From an uncultured Lachnospiraceae bacterium (GTDB taxonomy: Bacteria; Bacillota; Clostridia; Lachnospirales; Lachnospiraceae): a stretch of DNA of 64,000 nucleotides. The DNA is taken from the NCBI GenBank assembly GCA_934343915.1, contig CAKRIL010000011.1, positions 1 through 64,000 of the forward strand, given 5' to 3'. Made by a program: the position numbers and the translations under genes. Under the pieces are notes generated by a model. That model had not been told where the DNA came from. It saw only the letters and a program-made list of their open reading frames with translations, and made no database searches. Below are positions 50,093 through 59,235 of this stretch, in pieces. Within the stretch, counting starts at the first letter, position 1. Each line of letters starts with the position of its first letter.

Positions 50093-51757
50093 ATGGAAAA
50101 GAAAAAGACAAGAAGCGGTTTTGCCGTGTGCATGAAGCTTATCGGTCTGGTAAAGCCCCTCACGGGATTTATGGCAGGGGCAGTTACAATGGGACTTGCA
50201 GGTCATCTTTGCGCGTCGTTCATAACTATACTTGCGGGATATGCACTGCTATCGTATATGGGATTTAACAGCATGAGCGTGGCGGTTATTTTTACATGCA
50301 TGGTGCTCTTTGCGCTTATAAGAGCGGGACTTCGCTATGCGGAGCAGGGCTGCAACCATTTTATTGCATTCAAGCTTCTGGCACTCATAAGGGATAAGGT
50401 ATTCGGTGCTTTAAGAAAATTATGTCCGGCGAAGCTGGAAGGCAGGGACAGAGGAAATCTTATAGCGATTATCACATCGGACATTGAGCTTTTGGAGGTG
50501 TTTTATGCTCATACAATTTCTCCGATATGTATAGCATTCCTTTTTACAATAATTATGTGCATTTTTATAGGAAACTTTCATCCTGTATTCGGACTTATTG
50601 CTCTGTGTGCTTATCTTGTGGTTGGAATAGTTATTCCTCTTATAATGAGCAGACTGAGCGGTGATGATGGAATGAAATTCCGCAGTATGTCGGGCGAGCT
50701 CAGCAGCTTCGTGCTTGAAAACCTTCGAGGTCTTGATGAGATTATACAGTTCGGTCAGGGAAAAAGACGTGTCGAGGAGATGAACAACAGGAGCGATGCT
50801 CTTGCCACTGATGAGAAGCGGATGAAAAACAATTCAGGAAGAAATACAGCCGTTACCAACACGGTGATTCTCATATTTGATATGATTATGCTGTTTACGG
50901 CAGCGCACTTTTACAGACAGGGCATGGTTGACTTTGACGGTGTGCTCATACCTGTACTTGCGCTTATGAGCTCATTCGGACCTTGCGTGGCGCTCGCTGC
51001 GCTTGGAAGTACATTGCAGAATACCTTTGCAGCAGGAAACAGAGTGCTTGATATATTGGAGGAGAGTCCTCTTGTCGAGGATGTGAGCGGGGAAAACAAA
51101 ATTTCATTTGAGGGAGCAGAGGCAGATGATGTAACCTTTGCTTATGATGGCGAGGATATTCTTAAGGATTTCTCGGTTGAGCTTCCTAAGAACAGCGTGG
51201 TCGGAATTGTAGGAAAGAGCGGAAGCGGTAAGTCGACATTTCTCAAGCTGCTCATGCGATTTTGGAGAATTGACAGAGGCAGTATAAAAATATCGGGGCG
51301 TGATATTGAGCACATCAATACGGACAATTTAAGAGATATGGAGAGCTTTGTGACGCAGGATACGCACCTGTTTCATGACAGCATAAGAAATAATATCCTG
51401 CTTGCGAAGCTTGATGCTTCACAGCAAGAGCTTGAAGAGGCATGTAAGAAGGCTTCAATCCATGATTTCATAATGAGTCTGCCGGATGGCTATGACACTC
51501 AGGTCGGAGAGCTTGGAGATACCCTTTCGGGTGGAGAGAGACAGCGAATCGGACTTGCAAGGGCATTTTTACACGATGCACCTCTTATGCTTCTTGACGA
51601 GCCTACAAGTAATCTTGACAGTCTCAACGAAGCCGTGATTTTAAAGGCGCTCAACGATGGCAGACAGGACAAGACTATTGTGCTTGTCTCACACCGCGAA
51701 TCTACAATGAGAATAGCTGATAAGGTATATTCTGTGGAGAACGGTAGAATGAGCTGA
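50093..51757 (+). CDS. CydC-like ABC transporter, permease/ATPase fusion
   Basis: 554 residues. N-terminal membrane domain followed by an ATPase with Walker A GKSGSGKST, LSGGERQRIG and LMLLDEPTSNLD. Begins 3 bp after the preceding stop, with a GGGGG-type RBS. Presumed heterodimer partner of the CydD-like protein: in CydC/CydD pairs, each half contributes one ATPase site. The substrate is not established by sequence. Confidence 0.87.
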   Translation: MEKKKTRSGFAVCMKLIGLVKPLTGFMAGAVTMGLAGHLCASFITILAGYALLSYMGFNSMSVAVIFTCMVLFALIRAGLRYAEQGCNHFIAFKLLALIRDKVFGALRKLCPAKLEGRDRGNLIAIITSDIELLEVFYAHTISPICIAFLFTIIMCIFIGNFHPVFGLIALCAYLVVGIVIPLIMSRLSGDDGMKFRSMSGELSSFVLENLRGLDEIIQFGQGKRRVEEMNNRSDALATDEKRMKNNSGRNTAVTNTVILIFDMIMLFTAAHFYRQGMVDFDGVLIPVLALMSSFGPCVALAALGSTLQNTFAAGNRVLDILEESPLVEDVSGENKISFEGAEADDVTFAYDGEDILKDFSVELPKNSVVGIVGKSGSGKSTFLKLLMRFWRIDRGSIKISGRDIEHINTDNLRDMESFVTQDTHLFHDSIRNNILLAKLDASQQELEEACKKASIHDFIMSLPDGYDTQVGELGDTLSGGERQRIGLARAFLHDAPLMLLDEPTSNLDSLNEAVILKALNDGRQDKTIVLVSHRESTMRIADKVYSVENGRMS

Positions 51758-51802
51758 TTGAAAAAGATTGATTTTCGTAATTGTTCAGGAAGGGATTTGA
51801 TA

Positions 51803-52156
51803 ATGGCAAAAAATAAAGATATTGCAGCGAAGCGTGAGAAGGAAAAAGAGATGGTCTCTCTCATGATTAAGCTGTACTGCAACAAGAAGCACGGTACGAA
51901 GAAGGAGCTCTGCGCTGAATGCGCGGAGCTTGAAAGCTATGCAAGAAGCCGCAGCGAGCACTGCCCGTTCATGGAGAATAAGACCTTCTGCTCGAATTGT
52001 AAGGTACACTGCTACAAGCCTGAGATGCGTGAGAAGATTCGGGAGGTTATGCGCTTTTCGGGACCAAGAATGATGTTCCACCATCCATATGCCGCGATTC
52101 ATCATGTTATATGCACGATGAGAGAAAAGAAGAAGCTGGAGAAGGTGAACGGCTGA
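51803..52156 (+). CDS. Nitrous oxide-stimulated promoter (NOSP/YbgA C-terminal-like) family protein
   Basis: 117 residues. It has conserved Cys and His positions: KLYCNKKHG, LCAECAELESYA, HCPFMENKTFCSNCKVHCY and the C-terminal SGPRMMFHHPYAAIHH. These Cys sets suggest a metal site. The function is unknown. The start at 51803 follows GGAAGGGAT. It begins 46 bp after the CydC-like gene, so it is probably co-transcribed. Confidence 0.85.
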   Translation: MAKNKDIAAKREKEKEMVSLMIKLYCNKKHGTKKELCAECAELESYARSRSEHCPFMENKTFCSNCKVHCYKPEMREKIREVMRFSGPRMMFHHPYAAIHHVICTMREKKKLEKVNG

Positions 52157-52175
52157 TTTTCATTAGATTATAGGG

Positions 52176-52475
52176 TTCAGGTGTCGAACGGGTTATTTTA
52201 CTACTTGTAGTATGCTGTGTTATATTTATACATATCAGCTCCATTGTACGAAGCAAGTTATTCTAACGACTCTGCGAAATCTTTCTATACTTTCGCCACC
52301 GCCGCAAAATCAGCCATCCATGGCTGTTTGCGGCTCAGCCGGCATACATGCCGTCTGTGGCTATATGGTGAACAGAGTCCTAAGAATAACTAAGCTTCTC
52401 CCAAAAGTCGTGATATGTATAAATGTAACGTGGCATACATATTTGTATTGAAAAAATATTTTTTGACACCTGTAA
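52176..52475. repeat. Family A element, copy 4
   Basis: Outer inverted repeat TTCAGGTGTC (52176-52185) and GACACCTG (52465-52472). The inner stem is AGTTATTCT/AGAATAACT where copy 3 has AGTTGTTCT/AGAACAACT, a compensatory change. Hairpin cores have CAGCC/GGCTG and GCATAC-like arms. No transposase. Confidence 0.9.
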
Positions 52476-52490
52476 TCTTATTGTAAAATA

Positions 52491-52543
52491 ACATCTGCTC
52501 TCATGTGTTAGTTGACTACGGAAATGAGAGTGGATGTTTTTTT
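52491..52543 (+). terminator. Terminator-like hairpin after the family A copy
   Basis: ACATCTGCTCTCAT pairs with ATGAGAGTGGATGT (with two G-U), followed by TTTTTTT. It is probably a terminator for the CydDC/NOSP run or part of the repeat boundary. Confidence 0.75.
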
Positions 52544-52573
52544 AAATTGATATAAAATATATTGCCAACGGTG

Positions 52574-52610
52574 AAGAACTATGCTATTATTATTTAAAAG
52601 CATAGTTCTT
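52574..52610. repeat. Perfect 12-bp hairpin upstream of the Rpn-like gene
   Basis: AAGAACTATGCT (52574-52585) and AGCATAGTTCTT (52599-52610) with a 13-nt loop and no T-run. No feature recognised; could be an operator or a leader hairpin. Confidence 0.65.
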
Positions 52611-52736
52611 ATATTTCTGTATAATCTAATTATTCACATTTAGGACATTCGTGCTTTTGTATCCCATAGACAATGGCAGGAGCATGATGTCTGAGTGGAC
52701 AAGATGCTTCCTGTAACACATGTAAGGAGGTATTAA

Positions 52737-53666
52737 TTGAATAATGAAGTGAAGCTGCAATGGCATCCGGCGTTTTGTGCCGCCGCGAGGCTGGAGTTCA
52801 GCGAGGACATGGAGGCACTCGAATTTTATTCGGAGTACAATCTGAGCAAGAAACCGCTTCAGATAGACCTGTTAATAGTTGAGAAGAACAAAAATGTCAG
52901 GATAAAAAATCAGATAGGGCATATATTCAGGCAGAACAACATCATAGAGTACAAGTGTCCGGGAGATGCGATGTCGATTGATGACTTTTACAAGGCGGTA
53001 GCTTATGCCTGTATGTACAAGGCACTTGGGGAGCGCGTGGATGCGGTAAAGGCTGATGAGCTTACCATATCCATGATGCGTGAATCATACCCGGTCTGCA
53101 TGATTGCGTCGTTGAGGAAGCAGGGAATAGAGCTTGAGAAGGTATATGACGGAATATATTATCTGAAGAATTTTTTTATTCCGACACAGATAGTTGTGAT
53201 GAAAGAATTGTCACCCGGGCTGCACAACAGCTTTAGGGTGCTATCAAGAAATGCAAAAAGGAAAGACATAGAGACATTTGTAAGGGATGTCGAGAGTTAC
53301 ATAGGAAAGAGCGAGAAGATGGACGCTGACGCGGTACTGCAGGTCAGCATGTCAGCCAATTATGAATTGTATGATAAGGTAAGGAGGGAAAATACCATGT
53401 GTGAAGCATTGAGAAGACTTATGAAGGATGAGATTGAGGAAACATTGGAAAAGGCAACTAAAGAGGCAATTCAGACTGGTTTAGAAAAAGGAATAGCAGA
53501 GGGGCGTGTAAAAGGAATGGAGGAAGGTCAGACTCAGACACAGAAGAAGACCTCGATAGCTCTCTCGAAGATGGGAATGTCTGTTGAGAATATTGCGAGC
53601 GCGGTAGATACCACCATAGCGCAGGTTCAGAGCTGGATTAATGATAATAATATTGAAACGGCATAG
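52737..53666 (+). CDS. Rpn/PD-(D/E)XK nuclease-fold-like protein with coiled-coil tail
   Basis: 309 residues. The region LQIDLLIVEKNKNVRI through NNIIEYKCPG (residues ~35-70) resembles a PD-(D/E)xK core with the D and ExK motifs. The C-terminus has a helical KEAIQTGLEKGIAEGRVKGM segment seen in Rpn-like proteins, which promote recombination. The start is TTG at 52737 after AAGGAGG. Homologues occur widely in Lachnospiraceae, often in many copies. Function is inferred. Confidence 0.75.
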   Translation: MNNEVKLQWHPAFCAAARLEFSEDMEALEFYSEYNLSKKPLQIDLLIVEKNKNVRIKNQIGHIFRQNNIIEYKCPGDAMSIDDFYKAVAYACMYKALGERVDAVKADELTISMMRESYPVCMIASLRKQGIELEKVYDGIYYLKNFFIPTQIVVMKELSPGLHNSFRVLSRNAKRKDIETFVRDVESYIGKSEKMDADAVLQVSMSANYELYDKVRRENTMCEALRRLMKDEIEETLEKATKEAIQTGLEKGIAEGRVKGMEEGQTQTQKKTSIALSKMGMSVENIASAVDTTIAQVQSWINDNNIETA

Positions 53667-53715
53667 ACAATATAATCATGCGCGGTGATTTGGCGTATGA
53701 ATTTACAAATAACAT

Positions 53716-53788
53716 AAAAATAAGAAGCCATACCTTCGCATCAAAGCTGACCGCTGAATCGTGCGAAGATATGGCTTCTTATTTTTAT
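53716..53788. terminator. Bidirectional terminator between the Rpn-like gene and argH
   Basis: AAAAATAAGAAGCCATACC, TTCGCA (53716-53740) and TGCGAAGATATGGCTTCTTA, TTTTT (53762-53787) form a long stem with flanking A and T runs, so it can work in both directions between these convergent genes. Confidence 0.93.
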
Positions 53789-53796
53789 ATGGCTGC

Positions 53797-55170
53797 CTAC
53801 TCGCTTAAGTACTCCTCGTACTTTGCAATGGCTTCCTTCATGGCGGCAGGGCTTGGAGCACCCTTGGTAAGACGCTTTTCAACACAGGTCTTTAAGGATA
53901 TTGCGTCGTAAACATCATTCTCAAATACAGGGCAGATTGCCTTTAATTCGTCAAGGCTCATCTCATCAATGGAGATACCCTTATCTAAGCAGTAGAGTAC
54001 TATCTGACCGATTATGCCATGTGCGTCACGGAAAGGTACGCCGTGGTTTACGAGGTAGTCGGCTGCGTCGGTGGCATTGGTGAAGCCTGTCATGGCACTC
54101 TTTTCCATGACATCCTTGTTAAATGTCATTGTGTCAAGCATTCCGGTGAAAAGAAGAATGCAGCCCTTTGTGGTATCGATTGCGTCGAAGGTGAGCTCCT
54201 TGTCCTCCTGCATATCCTTGTTGTAGGCAAGAGGAAGTCCTTTCATTGTGGTGAGAAGTGACATGAGTGCACCATATACACGACCGGTCTTTCCGCGGAC
54301 GAGCTCAGCAATATCAGGATTTTTTTTCTGCGGCATTATTGAACTTCCTGTGCTGTATGCATCATCAAGCTCGATAAAGCGGTATTCGTTCGAGTTCCAT
54401 ATGATTATCTCTTCGGAGAAGCGGCTCAAGTGCATCATGATTGTTGCCATTGCACTTAAGTATTCGATCAGGTAGTCTCTGTCGGATACGGAATCAATAC
54501 TGTTGGCAGTGGCACCGGTGAAGCCAAGCAGTGAAGCGGTGTACTCACGGTCGAGAGGATATGTGGTTCCTGCAAGCGCACCTGCGCCGAGCGGACAATA
54601 GTTCATTCTTCTGTAGATGTCGGCAATGCGGCTTCTGTCCCTTGAAAACATCTCAAAGTAAGCACCAAAATGGTGAGCAACAGTGATTGGCTGAGCCTTC
54701 TGAAGATGTGTGAAGCCAGGCATATAGGTCTCGGTGTTCTCCTTCATTATTCGAAGAATGACCTTTAAAAGTCCCTTTAAAAGCTCATCAGTCTGGGTGA
54801 GTTCATCGCGGGTGTACAGTCTCATGTCGAGAGCTACCTGGTCATTGCGGCTTCTTCCTGTGTGAAGGCGCTTTCCTGCATCTCCGATTCTGGATATAAG
54901 CTCTGCCTCGACGAAGCTGTGGATGTCCTCTGCCTCATCATCGAACTGCAGCACACCGTTGTCAATGTCGTTTCGGATTGAGGTGAGACCTGCTATTATA
55001 GAGTCCTTGTCTTCATCGGATAATATTCCCTGCTTTGCAAGCATTGTGACATGTGCAATGCTTCCGTCAATATCCTGCTTGTAGAAACGCCTGTCAAATG
55101 GAAGAGATGCGTTAAAATTATTTACTAACTTGTTGGTTTCTTTTGTGAAACGTCCGCCCCAAAGCTTCAT
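53797..55170 (-). CDS. argH: Argininosuccinate lyase
   Basis: 457 residues. N-terminal MKLWGGRFTKETNKLV, the AS-lyase signature GSSIMPQKKNPDIAELVRGK (catalytic Ser loop, near residue 277), and AYNKDMQEDKE. Splits argininosuccinate into arginine and fumarate. RBS CGGAGGACACC. It is the last gene of the leftward argG operon, separated from argG by the glycosylation module. Confidence 0.97.
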   Translation of the reverse strand: MKLWGGRFTKETNKLVNNFNASLPFDRRFYKQDIDGSIAHVTMLAKQGILSDEDKDSIIAGLTSIRNDIDNGVLQFDDEAEDIHSFVEAELISRIGDAGKRLHTGRSRNDQVALDMRLYTRDELTQTDELLKGLLKVILRIMKENTETYMPGFTHLQKAQPITVAHHFGAYFEMFSRDRSRIADIYRRMNYCPLGAGALAGTTYPLDREYTASLLGFTGATANSIDSVSDRDYLIEYLSAMATIMMHLSRFSEEIIIWNSNEYRFIELDDAYSTGSSIMPQKKNPDIAELVRGKTGRVYGALMSLLTTMKGLPLAYNKDMQEDKELTFDAIDTTKGCILLFTGMLDTMTFNKDVMEKSAMTGFTNATDAADYLVNHGVPFRDAHGIIGQIVLYCLDKGISIDEMSLDELKAICPVFENDVYDAISLKTCVEKRLTKGAPSPAAMKEAIAKYEEYLSE

Positions 55171-55221
55171 GGTGGTGTCCTCCGTAATTTATATTTTTAT
55201 ATTGAATATGCTATCAACTGA

Positions 55222-57837
55222 TTAGTTTTCAGCATTTTCACTGCTTTCGGAATTTTCCGTAACACCTGCAGTGTCCGCCGCTTCGCTGACCTCAGCGGGT
55301 GCCTCTGTTTCAGCGGTCTGCTGCTTTTTAGCCTTGGTGAATGGCAGGAAGCCTTTTCCTGCATCCTTGCGGTAGAAGCAGTATATAATGAATACAATAA
55401 ATAGTGATGAGAGGCTTATAATAAGGCCCGGTTTAAAGCCTCTTGGTGTGTAATTAAGTTCAATGGTGTATTCACCCGGCTCCATTTCAACGCCGAGAAG
55501 TGCTTCGGCAATTTCAATCATGTCTGTCTTGACACCGTTGACCTTAAGCGTCCAGCTTGGGTCGTATGGTATTGAAAACATGAGGATTCCGGCCTCATTG
55601 ACTGTTATTGTGCCAGTGATTGAAGTATCGGAGTATGAGGTTACGTTCAAGCTCTGCTCATTAAGAGAATTGAAGGCTGCGATGAATTTATCCGGATTCA
55701 TGGTATATACCATGGCATTTAAAGCTTCTTCGCCGTCTTTGTCGGCAATCTTTATGGTAGTTCCTGCTGTCTGCCAGCCGAGGTCTATTATTCTGCCATG
55801 ATTGATTCCTGCAAAGCTCTCGGTGTTGCTGCCGATTGTAACCTGTGCAGTCTTGACGGATTTGTTGCCGACATACACATATACATATTTGTCCTCGTCC
55901 ACATTGATTGTTATACCTGTCTTTGCGTTGTCGATATGGTCAATGGACGTGAACAGTGAAGAGATGCCTGTATTCTCGAGAACAAAATCATTCTGAACCG
56001 AGAAAGGATTACTCATTTTATAATTCCAGTTATCATTGATTGATGAACTTACCATATATCCGAGCGGAAGAGTGTACTTGGCGCGGTACAGATATTCGTC
56101 ATCTGTTGAGCCGACAAGCTCAAGTGTGATGTCGTCAACCAGCTCTTTGTTGCTTAAAATATACTTGATGTCGAACATCGAATATACAAGAGGCGTTGAG
56201 CCATGGTCGGCATATGCGTTCATGGAGTGCTCAAGCCCAAGTCTGCCGAACAGATCAGTGATTCCGGCGTAGGCTGTGGATGAGAATACACTTGCGCTGT
56301 TGAAGTTGTGCCATGCCGCATCGTTCTTCGAGCGGTAGCCGAATGCCTTTGCTATACGGTAGAATGAATCGTCACTAGCGGAGGCCTCTGACACAAGTGT
56401 CTCGACCGAATCGTAATCCTTAAGATATGCGCTTCGTCCGGTGGTGCTGTAGCCTGTCTCTTCCATATTCATGGTACATTCAATGCAGGATACGCAGAAA
56501 AGCATAAAAACAATATAGTGTATCTGGAATTTTTCTTTTTTATAAAGGAATGCGACGATGACATACAACAGCATGAACAGCGCATTCACAAACAGGATAA
56601 CATATCCCGGGTCATTTTCACCCTTGGTGTGGTCAAGCCACAGCAGGTATATAAGAAACAGACCGAAGGACTTGGCAATCTGGCTTCCCGTGTAGTCCTT
56701 CATATCCTTGTATGCGTCAAAGCACATTGTAAGAAGGATGAACACATATATGAAGGATTGTCTTGCAGGAAGAGAGTTAGGATAATGAAATCCATGCCAT
56801 ATAAAGTTAGGTATGTTAAAACTGAACGCGAATATGAATATGAAAAGCAGAACGGATTTTGCAATCTTTTCGCGTATCTTTATTTTCTTGTTAAAAATAT
56901 AGAGCGGGTAGAGTAAAAATACGGCAACACCGCAGTATATGTTAGGAAGGTGCTCAAGACCTATGCAGACCGATGTGTCTGCAAGCTGTCGGTTTAAAAC
57001 GGTCACAACGGAGAAGTACTGTGTGAGAGTCTTAGGAAAGCTGATATCGCTTGAAGCGGTTAAGCCGAGGGCATACAGCTCAGGCAGAAGTATGACGGTT
57101 GACAGTCCGCCGGCAAGCAGGGAAAATATCGTAAAGTAACCAATCTTTTGAAGATAGACTGTCTTTTTTTTAGGTACAGGCATTGTGATAAGCAGCATGA
57201 AGAAGTAAAACACAAGGCTTATGCATACCATGATTGCAATGTAGTAGTTGGAGAGGATGGTAAGACCAAGCGTTATGGTGTATAAAAGTCCCTTATCCTC
57301 ATTGACAAGACGCTCAAGTCCAAGGAGGACGAGCGGAAGCAGGAGAATGCAGTCAAACCACATGAGGTTCCAGCTGAATGCGGCGGTGAAGCCTGACAGA
57401 GCATAGAACATGGCGAAGATTGACACGGTTACATTGCTTACCTTGAAGCGCTTCTCAATGTAATATGTGAATGCTACTGATGCAAGTGAAAGCTTGAGAA
57501 GAATGATTGTATTCATCATCTCAATCATGTACTTGTGCGGGAAGAAACCGATGAACCAGTTGAGCGGACTTGACAGGTAATAACCGTACAGTGCCGTAAA
57601 GTTAGAGCCAAGTCCTATTTCCCATGAGTAAAAAAGACTTCCGCTGTTACGGATTTTGTCCCACAATTCCGAGAAAAAAGGACAATACTGATGGTACATA
57701 TCCGAGCGGAGATATACATTGTCTCCGAACGGAAAGATTCCGCGAACTGCAAATATCGCAATCATAATGACAAGCGGAAGGAAAAATGAAATATAATACA
57801 TAGGATGTATTGATTTGATTTTTTCTTTGAATTTCAT
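55222..57837 (-). CDS. YfhO-family polytopic glycosyltransferase-like membrane protein
   Basis: 871 residues. N-terminal half with about 12 membrane segments (from IHPMYYISFFLPLVIMIAI), a large extracellular C-terminal domain (from roughly residue 470) and a final membrane segment near residue 825 with a Glu/Ala-rich tail. YfhO works with a CsbB-type glycosyltransferase and a GtcA flippase to add a sugar to teichoic acids or surface polymers. RBS AGGGG is a little far from the ATG. Follows gtrA-like gene by 14 bp. Confidence 0.9.
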   Translation of the reverse strand: MKFKEKIKSIHPMYYISFFLPLVIMIAIFAVRGIFPFGDNVYLRSDMYHQYCPFFSELWDKIRNSGSLFYSWEIGLGSNFTALYGYYLSSPLNWFIGFFPHKYMIEMMNTIILLKLSLASVAFTYYIEKRFKVSNVTVSIFAMFYALSGFTAAFSWNLMWFDCILLLPLVLLGLERLVNEDKGLLYTITLGLTILSNYYIAIMVCISLVFYFFMLLITMPVPKKKTVYLQKIGYFTIFSLLAGGLSTVILLPELYALGLTASSDISFPKTLTQYFSVVTVLNRQLADTSVCIGLEHLPNIYCGVAVFLLYPLYIFNKKIKIREKIAKSVLLFIFIFAFSFNIPNFIWHGFHYPNSLPARQSFIYVFILLTMCFDAYKDMKDYTGSQIAKSFGLFLIYLLWLDHTKGENDPGYVILFVNALFMLLYVIVAFLYKKEKFQIHYIVFMLFCVSCIECTMNMEETGYSTTGRSAYLKDYDSVETLVSEASASDDSFYRIAKAFGYRSKNDAAWHNFNSASVFSSTAYAGITDLFGRLGLEHSMNAYADHGSTPLVYSMFDIKYILSNKELVDDITLELVGSTDDEYLYRAKYTLPLGYMVSSSINDNWNYKMSNPFSVQNDFVLENTGISSLFTSIDHIDNAKTGITINVDEDKYVYVYVGNKSVKTAQVTIGSNTESFAGINHGRIIDLGWQTAGTTIKIADKDGEEALNAMVYTMNPDKFIAAFNSLNEQSLNVTSYSDTSITGTITVNEAGILMFSIPYDPSWTLKVNGVKTDMIEIAEALLGVEMEPGEYTIELNYTPRGFKPGLIISLSSLFIVFIIYCFYRKDAGKGFLPFTKAKKQQTAETEAPAEVSEAADTAGVTENSESSENAEN

Positions 57838-57851
57838 GATATTTATAACCC

Positions 57852-58277
57852 CTATTTTTTCTTTTTGAAAATAAATAATTTGCTTGCAACATAGTTAATA
57901 ATAACAACAAATACGGCAGCGATAATCTTGGCGATAAGCTTAGGAACACCCATTATTTCAACGGTGAGCGCCAGGAAACCTGTCTCAAAAAGCAGTGAAA
58001 AAAGTCTTGCAGCGCCGAAGGAGATAACCTCCTTAATTATAAGCTTAAGCTCCCAGCTTTTGCTCTCGAATACATACAGCTTGTTCGTGATGTATGCGAA
58101 TATAACCGCGAATATCCATGCGACAACATTGGACGCGATGTAGTATATATGCAGAACATCCGTGAACAGCCAGTAAAATATGAAGTTCACAACAGTTGTT
58201 AATACACCGAATATGAGATAGCTTATCATTTCACGTGTAAAAAGTTTTTCTATTATTTTATTTATCAGATTCTTCAT
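57852..58277 (-). CDS. GtrA/GtcA-family flippase-like protein
   Basis: 141 residues, four membrane segments (MISYLIFGVLTTVVNFIFYW, IASNVVAWIFAVIFAYITNK and others). GtrA proteins flip polyprenyl-phosphate-linked sugars. Its start overlaps the GT2 gene end by 20 bp. With the GT2 and YfhO genes it forms a complete three-component module. Confidence 0.92.
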   Translation of the reverse strand: MKNLINKIIEKLFTREMISYLIFGVLTTVVNFIFYWLFTDVLHIYYIASNVVAWIFAVIFAYITNKLYVFESKSWELKLIIKEVISFGAARLFSLLFETGFLALTVEIMGVPKLIAKIIAAVFVVIINYVASKLFIFKKKK

Positions 58278-59235
58278 TATTGTTATGTGTATCCTTATCG
58301 TTTTCTTTGTTAATATTGCTTTCTTTTTCTATATATATAGGACGCTGCTTTACCTCGGTGAATATTCTTGCAAGATATTCACCTATGATTCCTATGCTGA
58401 GCTCAATTATACCGCCGAGAAAGAGAAGTATGATTATGGTTGAGGCATAACCCGGTAAATCCTTTCCGAATGCAAGCGTCTTTATAAGCAGGTAAAGACC
58501 ATACAGCAGAGCTATTGAACTTATCGATGCTCCGAGAACAGAGAGAAGGCGAAGCGGAGCAACGGAGAAGGATATTATTGCGTCAAGAGCATATTTTACA
58601 AGACCTGAGAACTTCCACTTGGTAGTTCCGAGAGTTCTCTCAACATTCTCATAAGGAATCCACTTGGTGTCAAAGCCGACCCAGCAGAATAAGCCCTTCG
58701 AAAAGCGTTCCTTCTCGGGAAGGGCGACAAGGCTGTCAACCATCTGTCTTGACATTATGCGATAGTCAACCGCGCCATATGGCATCTTAGTGTTGGTCAG
58801 CTTATTGTTAAGCTTGTAGAAGGATTGGGAAAACAGACTTCTTATTCTGCGCTCACCCGTGCGGGTTGTCCTGTATGCGGCACAGCAGTCATGCCCCTCC
58901 TCAATGCCTTCGATAAGCTTGGGGAAGAGAGCGGGCGGGTGCTGAAGGTCTGCATCCATGATAATAACATAGTCTGCACTTGTGTTCCTAAGTCCCGCGA
59001 ACATTGCAGCTTCTTTACCAAAATTACGCGAAAAAGAGACATACCGTACATCATCATGGTCTGCGGCAAGTCCCTTTAGAAGGAGCAGGGTATTATCCCT
59101 GCTCCCATCATTTACAAAAATGTATCTGAAAGAGTAATTATTGATAGCTGCCACATGCTTAGAGGTCTCCTCGTAGAATGCTGCGATAACCTCCTGCTCG
59201 TTATAGCATGGAACAACAATATCGATTGTTTTCAT
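58258..59235 (-). CDS. GtrB/CsbB-family glycosyltransferase 2
   Basis: 325 residues. GT-A domain with VVPCYNEQEVIAAFYEE, NDGSRDNT and the catalytic DADLQHPP (near residue 95), then two membrane segments in the C-terminal third (SISSIALLYGLYLLIKTLAF, TIIILLFLGGIIELSIGIIG). Transfers a sugar to polyprenyl phosphate at the inner membrane face. It starts on the stop codon of argG (one-base overlap), so it is co-translated or tightly coupled. C-terminal ~20 residues are Asn/Glu/Lys-rich. Confidence 0.93.
   Translation of the reverse strand: MKTIDIVVPCYNEQEVIAAFYEETSKHVAAINNYSFRYIFVNDGSRDNTLLLLKGLAADHDDVRYVSFSRNFGKEAAMFAGLRNTSADYVIIMDADLQHPPALFPKLIEGIEEGHDCCAAYRTTRTGERRIRSLFSQSFYKLNNKLTNTKMPYGAVDYRIMSRQMVDSLVALPEKERFSKGLFCWVGFDTKWIPYENVERTLGTTKWKFSGLVKYALDAIISFSVAPLRLLSVLGASISSIALLYGLYLLIKTLAFGKDLPGYASTIIILLFLGGIIELSIGIIGEYLARIFTEVKQRPIYIEKESNINKENDKDTHNNNEESDK

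Noticed and set aside
48318..51757. ABC pair as a true cytochrome bd assembly operon
   Set aside because: No cydA or cydB is present in the window, so only similarity to CydD/CydC is claimed.
52737..53666. Rpn-like gene as an active transposase of an IS element
   Set aside because: No terminal inverted repeats flank the gene itself; the neighbouring family A element and hairpin do not enclose it.
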